From contig JARKIP010000194.1 of the NCBI GenBank assembly GCA_029990175.1, positions 496,001 through 560,000 of the forward strand: DNA of 64,000 nucleotides. Reading direction: 5' to 3'. The DNA comes from Petunia secreta. Its lineage: Eukaryota; Streptophyta; Magnoliopsida; Solanales; Solanaceae. Shown here in pieces: positions 35,637 to 45,811 of this stretch (position 1 is its first letter; each line of letters opens with the position of its first letter). Position numbers and translations under genes: made by a program. The notes beneath the pieces were generated by a model that saw nothing but the letters and a program-made list of their open reading frames with translations, had not been told where the DNA came from and did not search any database.

Positions 35637-37114
35637 TTTGTTAAGATATAACTAGAACAAACTGAATTTTCAAATCTAGTACTTATAGATCTAGGGAAAA
35701 TGTAAATTGCTTTGCATATTCATGATTTATGTTGACTGGAAACGAAAGGGTGCAAGATTATTATCATAAGCTCTTTCAGTGTTTATATCATCAAATGCTT
35801 GTCCAACCAGATATCCCTTTCCTTGGTTCTTTACAATATTGAGGGAACAGTAGATCCCATATTCTTTCAGATAACCCAATTACTAAAGAATCACAAATAC
35901 TACCAAGATTTAATCATTACACACTATAATTGCACCCCCAATAAAATTTAATCCTAAATATGGTTTTGGGCATCTTTATGCGTCTCTTTCAACTGATTGA
36001 GCGAATTCCACAGTGGACCTAGCCAAGGGATCCATTGGATCAATACATTTCTTCAGAAGAGGATCGTCTGGAGGTAACAGGTCACGCATGTCATCTGAGG
36101 CAATTATGATAGTGTTAACAGCCCTCACTAGAAGAACTTGTAGTGCTATTCTGAACAAATTCTGTGCCCCTTCAATGTCATTCCTGCTTAAGGCTTCCAC
36201 TGCAGGGATTACTGTGTGTTCCATGGTTGCTTATCTGGCAGCACAACTTCAAAACCCTACACTCAGTAAGAAAGGCAAATTAGCAATTAGTGAGAGCTTC
36301 AATTATTGAGGAACAAAATCATCTAACTAAATGATTATCTGAGCAAGTGTGGATATCCTAAACTTAGAAGTTAGAACACACGGAGAAAGTATTAATAGTT
36401 TCCTTTGAGACATGCCAAGCATTTGTAATTAGGGAACTAATAAGAAGATTGAACCACTGTCTTCCAAGAACCTATCGCAGCATCTTTCATTGTGATGATT
36501 AAAACAGTGTGCTTTCCTGTTTGTCTCTGGGACATGCCTCCAAAATCATTTAACCAATAGCAACGATACTCAAAATTGCTTAACCTACATGTCTACATTA
36601 GCCAGATCTATAGAATACTTTTCCACGACTCACTGCTTCATTCCCTATCTATTGCTGCTTGTATTACCATGACACCTTGGATGGAACAGACGAAACATCA
36701 GTGATCTGTTTCTTCTTAAAGCTGTTTCCAAATAAAAATACTTCTAGTTATGTTGGTACATCTAAATTGCAAACTAGCAAGGTCCTCCTTTACAACCCCA
36801 TGGAAATAAGTTTGAAAATGGATAACTAAACATAATTGGAATTTTGCAGGGACGACTGTTTACAAGATTAGCAACCTTGAGAACAGAAACTGAGAGACTA
36901 GAAAATTGTGAGAATACGCATACCTATAATCTTGCAAAACCAATGATCAATATAGCACAGAAGGATATTAAACGGAAAAAACAGCTCTGAAGAATTTGGT
37001 TTCCTATAAGACCACATGCCAGAAAGGTAAAAGATGCTGAGCTGAATAGTTTCATTATGTGAACTAGTTGTTACACGGTAAGTAAGTAAGGATCACAGGA
37101 ATCTCATATTGACA
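35452..37114. repeat. Segmental duplication, left copy (partner 42853-44763)
   Basis: From about GAGGTATGAAGG in the last PHD exon to TCTCATATTGACA this stretch matches 42853-44763. It covers the PHD 3' end, the spacer, the racemase 3' exon and part of the racemase intron. UTR and intron parts match at roughly 85-90% by eye with several indels; the left copy lacks about 60 bp and about 130 bp present in the right copy (near 44100 and 44330). Here the PHD end is intact and the racemase part is the fragment. Confidence 0.9.
35976..36256 (-). pseudogene. Truncated racemase-family 3' exon (duplicate)
   Basis: On the minus strand this copies the last exon of the racemase-family gene at 43382-45811. 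It is bounded by the same acceptor AG and reads FEVVLPDK-like sequence, then EHTVIPAVEALSRNDIEG to the stop. One base is missing between the acceptor and the internal Met (TTGCTTATC against TCGCCTTATC in the full gene), so the original frame is broken. From the Met at 36224 an 82-residue frame stays open and differs from the parent at one residue (MDP for MDA). The first exon is absent on this side. It is most likely a pseudogene, although the frame is strikingly well kept. Confidence 0.85.
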
Positions 37115-38431
37115 TGGTAATCTCATATTAATCTCAACTTGATTCACTACACAATCATTTTGTGCAACTCATCTTTTCATCTAATGATATCAGAATTTTT
37201 TTCATGACAGAAGAGTAGGAAAATAAACAGAGAACGAAATAGTGCAAATTAAAGTTGAAGCAACTCATTGAATCAAACTGTGAAGTGGCAAGCCTCTCCT
37301 TGAAAGAGATTTCGGCTCAGTACTGGTGCAAATCGTCTGTCGCTCCCCAAGGATTTCCATAGTACTCCCAAACACGTGCACTCACAGCCGGAAGTTTAGT
37401 ACTTGCGGAAACAATTGCCCAGATCTTTGGAATAGAAAACTGGAGAGTGATAAAAGATAGAGAAGAGAATGGTTTTCTGCGTATAATACCCAAAGGAGAA
37501 GGGTGGTTTATACAGGTTGAGCCAAAGAGCTGTTACACAAAGCAAGAATTAATTCTGTAACTGTTACAAAATTTTCTAATTACTCAGACCGTTGAGAAAC
37601 CCTCGTGAAAGTTTTGGACTTTATCCAAGTGCTAGCACAAAGGTAAAAGCTCTAAAGCCTTTTAAACTATTTGTCAAGCGCTAGCACAAAGTGAAAGCTC
37701 CAAATTGCTGAAGCCTTTTTTGCAAGCGCTAGCGCTAAAATAAAGCTCCGATTATACAAGATTCTTTGGGTTTGCATTACCAACAAGAATTAATTAGGGA
37801 TTAATTTCCAACAAGAAGCTTATCAGTTGCTACAATGACATCTAAACACCAGTGATACGAGTTATTTATAGAAAACTATGCTGGTAGAGCTTTAAAGCAC
37901 AAAGAAGTAAATATTTGAGAGCACCAAACTCGTGCATGCATGTCATTAGCAAGGTTGCACATTCTCTGTGCAAGAACAACTATCATGGAAGAAAATACAT
38001 GCTTCGGGGATTAGCGAAAATTGATCCATACCAAACACAGAATTTAGATGGAAGGAGTTAAAAGCTTCCATGTCTAGAAACACTGGAAAGTCGGACTCAA
38101 GACAAGAATCAAGAATGTAGTACAAACTATAATAGAATCTTTCTATTCTCCTACTAAATTAGCATCTAATCAGTGAAAAATCAGCCAGAGTCAAAGTTGA
38201 AGTCTAAGAAGTTTTCAGTTACAAAAAAGAAAAAAATGAATATATTAGAGAGAGATGAAAGAAAGGAAAAATAGGACAACGAGCTTAATATTATAATAAC
38301 GATATGCATAGAAAGAAGCTACTAACATTTTAGCATGATTCATCTTCTGAAACATTGCATGCTATTGCTTCTTTGGATCTGGATAATAAAGCTGCTCCTT
38401 AACCGACTGAAACAAAAGGTCGTCAATCCTT
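37115..38431. other. Spacer between left duplication copy and NLR gene
   Basis: The stretch starts where homology to the racemase intron stops. It holds a small tandem repeat at 37626-37750 and otherwise unassigned sequence. I see no open frame worth naming. The NLR 3' UTR or last exon probably reaches into its right part. Confidence 0.5.
37626..37750. repeat. Three-copy 48-bp tandem repeat with CAAGYGCTAGC core
   Basis: CAAGTGCTAGC at 37626 and CAAGCGCTAGC at 37675 and 37723 each lead into ACAAAG...AAAGCTC...GCCTTTT-like words. The spacing is 49 and 48 bp. The units have diverged and are not coding. Confidence 0.75.
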
Positions 38432-38575
38432 TTATCCAAATTTAAAGTCCAGGAGGTTAAGTCCCCATGATACAACATCATGATCAACTGCAAAGAGAAA
38501 CATAAATTGATAACTCTTTTCCTTTATTGGACGGTAATTAGCAAAGGAATTAAATAGTTTCTGTAGAGAATCTAA

Positions 38576-41344
38576 TTAAAGTATATCAAAGCAGCATAGG
38601 ATACATAGTGTTGAGAAGGGAAGTGGGGACCCAAGATATAATTTATTTGAAGAAACATAATAGACATTTGATGAGCAAAGCAAAGTAAGACAAAAACATG
38701 GTAAAAGTTCTTTTGACACAGATTGAAACTTACATCTGTAGCATTGAACATCAAGGCAATCACTTCCCGCAATCTTAGCTACTTCCTGTTGAATTTCTCT
38801 AGCTGATTGCACAGCAGTAGAGCTGCATTCGTACAACTCAATCGACTCCAAACTGCAGATCTCCCCAATGCCTGGAGGGAGTTGCTCCAGGTGCAGGCAC
38901 TTAGTCAACAGCAAGCGTCGAAGATTAGGGAAGTTGACACTGCCAACCTGCCACTTCACTAGATCTGCTTCACCAACTAGGAGAAACTGTAACTGATTGA
39001 ACTGCTCTGCATTATTTAGTTTCCATACTCTACCTCTGAATGCATTGTTTATTAGTTTGAGAACTTCCAGTTTGGGCAACTTCGCAAGAGTTGCCATGTC
39101 TTCCCAGGGAAGACAACTTCCGTTTAAGGTTAACCTCCTTAAAGACATTGGAAATGAACACCAGTCTGCGAGGGGGCACGAGAGTGGCCTCTTTTGTGAA
39201 AAGTGACACTTCAAAGATTCCAGTTTATTTAAATAGACAAGATTGAGGAGGCTCCCGGATGTTTCCTCAAAAACGTCCATGTTTGTTCTGGTTTCATGAA
39301 TACTCAATTTCTTTAGATTAGGAAGGTACGAAAATACTTCCTTTGTACAACTAGCAATGAATAGACCGAAGAGCTCTTGTAGATGTTGCAGACCCAAAAC
39401 AGAGTTTCTGTCGTCCACATCAATTCTTGAAATACTTTGAGGATTCGGCAAATAAAAGCAATCACTCATATGGAAATGCCTCAACTGCTTCATATCCCAG
39501 ATATGGATGGGTAAAGTTGAATTTACGTGGTATCCTACTCTATGATTAATAAATGTTTGAAGGTTATACATATATGGAAGGAATTCAGTAAAATGATTGT
39601 CGGTTATTACCTCGAGGTACCTCAGGATGGCTGAATTTAATGTCATGTGATGGCGGAAGGTGAAATGAGACCAAGGATTGGCAGCCAACACTCTCAAAGT
39701 TTTGAATTCTAAAGTTTTTCCTGTTGGTTCGTGAGGTTCCTTGAAAAGGTACAAGGAACGCACATCTTGGGAGGAGTTTGAAATTTTTTTCAAAGAGATG
39801 CAAGAATGCAGACTAAAGCGAGTAGTCTCATGATTCTTTACTGGAACATTAGGAGCTGGATCAATCCTTATCACATGTGAAAAAATTTCTTTTGCAGCTT
39901 CCATCACACTCAAATCCCGCAAGAGATCATGCATAGCACAACTTTTGATCCGACCACTGAGCTTCGTCCTCCTGGCCATTATTAAATTTCTACTAACCAA
40001 ATCCTCCAAACAATCTTCTGCCACATGTTCAGGACTTTTTAGCTTATCACTCTTCAGAAATCCTTCCGCAACCCAATACCGAATCAATCTCCGCATGTCA
40101 ATCTTGTAATCCTCCGGGAATGTTCCCAAATGGAGGAAACAAGGTTTGAGGTGAATAGGAAGGTGATGGTAACTCATAGCAAGTATTGCTAAGCATTCAT
40201 CTGGATTACTATTGACAACTTTACTTACATCTTGAGCTACTGTTGCCCACCTTTCTTCTGTCATGGGAATTTTGGAGAGATGTCCAGCAACCACCAAAAT
40301 AGCTAGTGGTAGTCCTCGGCATTTTACCACTATTTTCTTCCCGATTTCCTCCAATTCTGAAGGACAATTATATTCTGCCCCAAATAACTTAATGCAAAGT
40401 AACTTTAAGCTCTCATCTTTACTCAAAGCCATCATCTCATGAGAAGGAATCTCAGGGTTAACATACTCAGCCACATCTTTAAGCCTCGTAGTCAAAATGA
40501 TTCGACTCCCATTTTTGTCATCTGGAAGAGTTCTTGCTATCAAATCCCAGATCTTTGTACACCAGATATCATCAATGACAATAAGATACTTTCGACCCTT
40601 GAGTGCTTTATATGCCTTATCCATCAACTGGTCATCACTGAATTCTTGAAACTCCTTCCCTGTAATGCAACATACAAGATTTAACAACACTTGTCTCAAG
40701 TGATATTCTTGAGATATTGTAACCCATGCGTGGATGGCAAAGCGAGATATGATAGAAGGATCATCCATAACTTTCCTAGCAAGTGTCGTCTTCCCACATC
40801 CGCCCATTCCTAAGATAGGAATGACTTCCCGCTCAGAAGCTGGCCCCAGTATTCGATCAGTGATTTTCATCAAGGCATCATCCATACCAACAATAACATC
40901 CTGTAAAAGGGCAGTAGAAGCACGCTTTCGAAAAGAATCTCCACCAGCAGTGCCATAGGCATTGAAACCCTGTGCCAAGTCTTTACTAACCTGTGCCAAG
41001 TCTTTGCTAACCACATCAATCTTGTCTTTAGCTTGAGATAAGTCACGGATTAGAACCTCTGTTTCATCTTGAATAGTCCACTGTTCTCTCATAATGATAG
41101 CAACATTTGATTCAAGCACATCTTCAGCTTGTTGCACCGCAGCTCTCATATCTCCCTCCATATTTTTTATCATTTCATGTTCATGTTTCAGCTGGCTACT
41201 GTTTTCAAGAATATTTTGAAAATATTCAGCACTAGCACGGAGAGACTCAATCATCTCTGCAGTTTGACCATGGATCAAAACAGGGTAAGTGGTTCGAAAT
41301 AACTCTAAAGTTTGAATTAGAGAGTTCACTGCAGGATAAACCAT
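38576..41344 (-). CDS. CC-NB-ARC-LRR (CNL) resistance protein, R1-like
   Basis: One long frame of 922 residues starts MVYPAVNSLIQTLELFRTTY. It has a coiled-coil region with an EDVL (EDVID-like) motif near 74-78, P-loop GMGGCGKTTL (179-188), kinase-2 YLIVIDDIW (253-261), RNBS-B GSRIILTTR (279-287), GLPLA (344-348), RNBS-D CFLHLGTFPEDYKI (402-415), MHD at 471-473 and then about 14 degenerate LRRs to residue 850. All key NB-ARC residues are intact, so the gene looks functional. Such proteins sense pathogen effectors inside the cell; the closest group I recognise is the solanaceous R1/late-blight-homolog type. A strong donor (GTAAGT on the minus strand, exon end 38734) and an acceptor at 38488 suggest the real last exon is 38432-38487, replacing the final approximately 50 residues with a short tail. 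Confidence 0.92.
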   Translation of the reverse strand: MVYPAVNSLIQTLELFRTTYPVLIHGQTAEMIESLRASAEYFQNILENSSQLKHEHEMIKNMEGDMRAAVQQAEDVLESNVAIIMREQWTIQDETEVLIRDLSQAKDKIDVVSKDLAQVSKDLAQGFNAYGTAGGDSFRKRASTALLQDVIVGMDDALMKITDRILGPASEREVIPILGMGGCGKTTLARKVMDDPSIISRFAIHAWVTISQEYHLRQVLLNLVCCITGKEFQEFSDDQLMDKAYKALKGRKYLIVIDDIWCTKIWDLIARTLPDDKNGSRIILTTRLKDVAEYVNPEIPSHEMMALSKDESLKLLCIKLFGAEYNCPSELEEIGKKIVVKCRGLPLAILVVAGHLSKIPMTEERWATVAQDVSKVVNSNPDECLAILAMSYHHLPIHLKPCFLHLGTFPEDYKIDMRRLIRYWVAEGFLKSDKLKSPEHVAEDCLEDLVSRNLIMARRTKLSGRIKSCAMHDLLRDLSVMEAAKEIFSHVIRIDPAPNVPVKNHETTRFSLHSCISLKKISNSSQDVRSLYLFKEPHEPTGKTLEFKTLRVLAANPWSHFTFRHHMTLNSAILRYLEVITDNHFTEFLPYMYNLQTFINHRVGYHVNSTLPIHIWDMKQLRHFHMSDCFYLPNPQSISRIDVDDRNSVLGLQHLQELFGLFIASCTKEVFSYLPNLKKLSIHETRTNMDVFEETSGSLLNLVYLNKLESLKCHFSQKRPLSCPLADWCSFPMSLRRLTLNGSCLPWEDMATLAKLPKLEVLKLINNAFRGRVWKLNNAEQFNQLQFLLVGEADLVKWQVGSVNFPNLRRLLLTKCLHLEQLPPGIGEICSLESIELYECSSTAVQSAREIQQEVAKIAGSDCLDVQCYRCKFQSVSKELLPCFCLTLLCSSNVYYVSSNKLYLGSPLPFSTLCILCCFDIL
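40791..40812 (-). promoter_or_regulatory. Probable miR482/2118-family target site in the P-loop codons
   Basis: The minus-strand sequence over the P-loop contains TAGGAATGGGCGG and then TGTGGGAA. Against the miR482 sequence as I remember it, this pairs with about three mismatches and one wobble over 22 nt. Many plant NLR transcripts are cut at this spot, and the cut can start phased siRNA production. The prediction depends on my memory of the miRNA sequence and on the species having that variant. Confidence 0.45.
40970..41011. repeat. 21-bp in-frame tandem duplication inside the NLR gene
   Basis: A 21-base unit starting CTGTGCCAAGTCTTT occurs twice side by side with one base difference. It duplicates the residues VSKDLAQ between the coiled coil and the NB domain and keeps the frame. 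Confidence 0.85.
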
Positions 41345-42559
41345 AACTCCAACGACTTAAGTGAGAAATGCTTTTTATGATTTACTGAAAACTCTTTCAA
41401 ACGTTGAAAGAAAGGCAATTACCAAGAGGATTCACCACTTTTGAACTAGAGGTTGACGACAACTTCCTAGGTGAGAAGTCAGAATCAGGACCTCCTTTTG
41501 GTCTTCAACTTTAATTAATTAATTAATAATGGAGCACATATTAAAACAAAATACTACTTAAATAATACTAGTGGTAACAAATTCAGCCAAATCTCATTTG
41601 GTGGGGTATGAGGAGAGTGAGATGTAAGCATACCTTTTCCGTACCTTGTGAGAGTGTTATGGAAGACCCTCGGCTAATGAAAAGCTTTTAAAAAAACTGA
41701 CTTTAAGTAAAAGCTAGGTGAAAAATATGAAAGAAAGAAAAGTATAAGAAACCTAAGCAACAAATAAAAGAAAGTAGGAGAAACAACCACAATGACAATA
41801 TAGAAAGTAATAAGTTAATACTAGGCTAGATAAGGAATCCTACGGATTAATCTTTTAAAAATTTTAATTACAATCAAACCTTTATATAACAATCTATCCT
41901 TATAGCATCATTTTATTATAACAGTCAAATATTTTCCGGAATCGAGTTTTCATGTTATATTTTAGCTTTCTATAACAACATTCTACCTATAATAGCAATG
42001 ACATTTATTATAGTGGTATACTTTTTGTAAAATTGCATCTCTACAGCAGCCTACTCAAATATTGATATGATTAGTGTTTCACCCTAATGATGCTAGCTAA
42101 TCGATTTTACTAATTTTTCAGCTTTCAATGCTAGTCATTTATTTTCATGTTTAAAAAAATTATTAGCTTTTGCTACTTAGCATAAGATAGAATAGTCAAT
42201 GTTAAGCTCTTCAACAGCCTTTGAAATAAAAATATTGAACTGAATGCACGTTGATAGTTTCGATAAAAATTTTTGCCAATTCAATCGTTATATTGTCACT
42301 AAGATACTAAAATTTACATAAACAACCTACAATTGTAGATTTTTAGGTTAAACTTGAAAATTTTAGATTTCCAATTAGATTTTATTACATATATGCCTTG
42401 AGTTTTAATTCTTTGTAGGTAAAGTACAACTAACAATGAATTTGGTTTTACAAATTTAATAAATACCTATTGAGATTTTAAGTTAACTACTACTAGTATT
42501 TTGTATTTTTATAAGTAAATACAATAACTTTTTGCGAACCTTTTTGTTCATAATAACTA
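41345..42559. other. NLR upstream region
   Basis: This is AT-rich sequence upstream of the NLR start codon. A stretch at about 41875-42030 (TATAACAATCTATCC, TATAACAGTC, CTATAACAACATTC words) resembles a common solanaceous short repeat, but ends could not be defined. No gene is supported. Confidence 0.45.
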
Positions 42560-42830
42560 CTCCCTCCGTCCTAATTTATGTGGCACCATTTGACCGGGCA
42601 CGGAGTTTAAGAAAATAAAGGTTGACCTTGTTAAGTATCAATTTTACCCTTGAAAAAGTAAGAGAAGATTTGAGTAATAAAAAAGTTGTTGGTAGGTTTA
42701 AAAGTATGTAAGGCCTAACAAGGGTAAAATAGAGATGATACATTAAATAGTTGTCAAATAAGGAAATGTGCCACTTATTTTGGGACAAACAAAAAAGGAA
42801 ATGGTGTCACACAAATTGGGACGGAGGGAG
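42560..42830. mobile_element. Stowaway MITE with TA target duplication
   Basis: CTCCCTCCGTCCTAATTT at the left and AAATTGGGACGGAGGGAG at the right form terminal inverted repeats around 271 bp. TA precedes the left end (42558-42559) and follows the right end (42831-42832). The element lies about 20 bp before the start of the right duplication copy. It belongs to the same family as 53883-54157. Confidence 0.9.
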
Positions 42831-42852
42831 TAAATAAGATCTAGCTCAATTG

Positions 42853-44763
42853 CGGTATGAAGGTGCGCCCATAAAGTTATAGGTGGATTGCATTTGTGGG
42901 TCCAGAGATGATGATGGTGAGAGAATGGTAAATTGTGGTGCTTGCCAAGTTTGGTTCCACACAATGTGCACTGAATTGATGATCATGAGGAGGTACCAGC
43001 AATTTTCTTGTGTGAGAGCTGCAGAAATTTTTAATTTGTTAGCATATTACAAGTACAAACTGAAATATCAAATCTGGTACTTAGAGATTTAGCAAAAATG
43101 TAAATTGCTCTGTGTATTCATGATTTGTAGTGACTGGATTGAAAGGTTGCTAAGATTACAATCATTAGCTGTTTCAATTCTTGTATTATATCATCAAATG
43201 CTTTTCACCCAGAATCCAGATCCCTTCCTTTGGTTCTTTACAATATTTCAGGAACGGGTAAATCCATATTCTTTCAGGATGAACCAATTACTAAAGAATG
43301 ACAAATACTACCAAGATTTAATCATAACACACTATAATTGCCCCCCAATAAAATTTAATACTAATATGTTTTTGGGCATCTTTATGCATCTCTTTCAACT
43401 GATTGAGCAAATTCCACAGTGGACCTAGCCAAGGCATCCATTGGATCAATACATTTCTTCAGAAGAGGATCGTCTGGAGGTAACAGGTCACGCATGTCAT
43501 CTGAGGCAATTATGATAGTGTTAACAGCCCTCACTAGAAGAACTTGTAGTGCTATTCTGAACAAATTCTGTGCCCCTTCAATGTCATTCCTGCTTAAGGC
43601 TTCCACTGCAGGGATGACAGTGTGTTCCATGGTCGCCTTATCTGGCAGCACAACTTCAAAGCCCTACATTCAGCAAGAGAGGCAAATTAACAATTGATCA
43701 ACCTTCAATTAACAAGGAATAAAATTGTCTAACTACAGGATTAACTGTGCAAGTGCACATCCAAAACTTAAAGTTTCATGAGTCTGCTGGCTGGTAAATC
43801 CTAAAGGCTTACACAATTATAGGCATTAAAACGGGCATTATATTTATTATTTCATTTGAGACATGACAGCCTTCTGTAATTAGGAAAATACTGAGAAGAT
43901 TGAACCACTGTCTTCCAAGAACCCACCCAGCATCATTCATTGTGATGCTTAAACACTGTGCTATTGTTTGTCATTAGGACATGCCCCCAAAAAGCACGCA
44001 CTCAATAGCAACATTACTCAAAATTGCTTAACCTACTTGTCTACATGGACAGATCTATAGAATACTTTTCCATGACTCAATGCTTCATTCCCTATATATT
44101 GCTAGTTGTATTGGCTGACAATGCGTATCAAATCTGGCCAAGAAAAAGACATCCCTTAGCAATTACCATGACACCTTAGATCGAACAGACGAAACATCAG
44201 TGATCTGTTTGTTCTTAAAGCTGTTTCCAAATAAAAATACTTCTAGTTATGTTGGTACATCTAAATTGCAAACTAGTAAGGTCCTCCTATACAACCCCAT
44301 GGAAAAAAGTTTGAAAATGGATAAACAGCGGCAAAGTGACAATACAAGAAGATAGGGAAAGCTTCCATACTGCAATTACTTTTGATTACTTCAAGGGGAA
44401 AAGGGGGGAGCGCGTTGGAAAAGTAATCTTACTCCGTTCTGTTCTTTGAATGGCACTAAACATACTTGGAATTATGCAGGGACGACTGTTTACAAGATTA
44501 GCAACCTTGAGAACAGCTGAGAGACTAGAAATTTTGAGAATATGCATACCTATAATCTTGCAAAATCAATGATCAATACAGCACAGAAGGAAAATAAACG
44601 AGAAAACAGCTCTGAAGAATTTGGTTTCCTATAAACTATCACATGAAGAGGTGCATAAGACCACCTCCCAGAAAGGTAAAAGATGCTGAGCTGAATAGTT
44701 TCATTATGTGAACTAGTTGTTACACGGTAAGTAAGTAAGGATCACAGGAATCTCATATTGACA
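42853..44763. repeat. Segmental duplication, right copy (partner 35452-37114)
   Basis: This copy begins inside the last 190 bp of a PHD exon and ends inside the racemase intron at TCTCATATTGACA. Beyond that point the sequence is the unique part of the racemase intron. Together the two copies have the form of a tandem duplication whose junction is now split by the NLR gene and a MITE. Confidence 0.9.
42855..43035 (+). pseudogene. Broken copy of the PHD-finger gene 3' end
   Basis: The segment matches codons for the final PHD finger at 35456-35636: CICGSRDDDGERMVNC, then GACQVWFHTMC. One zinc-binding region is altered by a D-to-G change beside the Cys. A deletion of about eight bases after MCT shifts the frame, so the last Cys pair is lost from the original frame. 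No upstream exon is present, so it is a dead fragment. Confidence 0.9.
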
Positions 44764-45811
44764 AGTGGGATTAATATCCCAGAACAACCAGATAGATAGA
44801 GGGGATGCTAAATAGACATTTCCTATCCCGTGGCACCTAAAGCACTGGACTAGACGGACAACTTACCCTATAACATCCCAGCCCCCCCTCACAATCCAAA
44901 TTATCCAATATAAGTTCTTGGCACATTACGAATTCACGTCACAAGGTTGTTAAAACAGGATAAACTGTGATTGGTAACACCGACTATTGGAGAGTCGGGT
45001 GTTTCTTAAACTAGTCACATGCCGTAGCTAGAGACACATCTCAGATGGTTGCACAATCACATAAAGGTATGAGTTAAAGAGTTCAAAGAACCACTGTCAA
45101 TACCTGATTTTGAAGTTTCTCCTGATAAAATCCAGCCGTCAAAGTTGCATCAGAAGCTAGAACTCCAATGCGCAGAGTACTCCCAGCTTCTAGTGGTCGC
45201 AAATTTGCTGCTTTTAGCTCTTTGGCAACGCATTCGCCCATATTAAGGACAGGAACTGAAGACCCTTGTGCAACCTCATCATGCCAAGAATGTGATATGT
45301 GACAAGGCATGACAATGCACCGCGCTCCAGATTTCTCAAGAAAGATCCTCTTTTGCCTTAGATTTTCAACAATCAAAGCATGATCTTTTGGAAAGTTTTC
45401 ATTTTTACCAGAGAACAAAGAACTAGGACCCCTTTCATGGTATGAGAGCTCTTTGTTAAGAACTGGATCAGAACAAAGAACAAAAGGAAGGCCATTTCCT
45501 CCATCTTTGGAACTCAATGTGACAAGTTTTCTCACAAAATTGAGAGTGGTTCCAATAGATAGCCCTCCAATGATTCCTACTGCATTTTCTTGAGTGACTA
45601 AAACAGCAGCATCAGGACCTTTTGAAGACGCATCTAAAGGAGAATTCTCCCTTGAGTTGGCAAGATTCCTGCTTTCTTCAGTTTGTGAGATGATGGATGA
45701 AGATGGTGTTGCTAAAACTGGAAATTTCCTTGTTCTGCTATGGCTATGGTAGCTACTCATACGAGCCAATGTACATGTTGAATAATTCAATGAGTTCAAA
45801 GCCATCATCAT
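43382..45811 (-). CDS. Asp/Glu racemase-family protein, probably plastid-targeted
   Basis: Two exons, 45104-45811 (start) and 43382-43663 (stop), give 329 residues. The first 60 or so residues are Ser/Thr-rich with few acidic residues, like a transit peptide. The fold's opening motif is GIIGGLSIGTTLNFVRKL (79-96). The first catalytic Cys is clear in CIVMPCHISHSWHD (C170). The second, normally in an LGCTE motif, appears to be Ser290 in IIIASDDMRDLL. Full enzymes of this family swap the stereochemistry of aspartate or glutamate with two Cys, so activity may be lost or changed. The Arabidopsis homologue I recall is At1g15410. The intron (1.4 kb) was partly duplicated to 36.3-37.1 kb together with the last exon. 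The start is the first of three Mets. Confidence 0.88.

Noticed and set aside
40439..40958. Plus-strand frames within the NLR region
   Set aside because: Shadows of the NLR coding strand.
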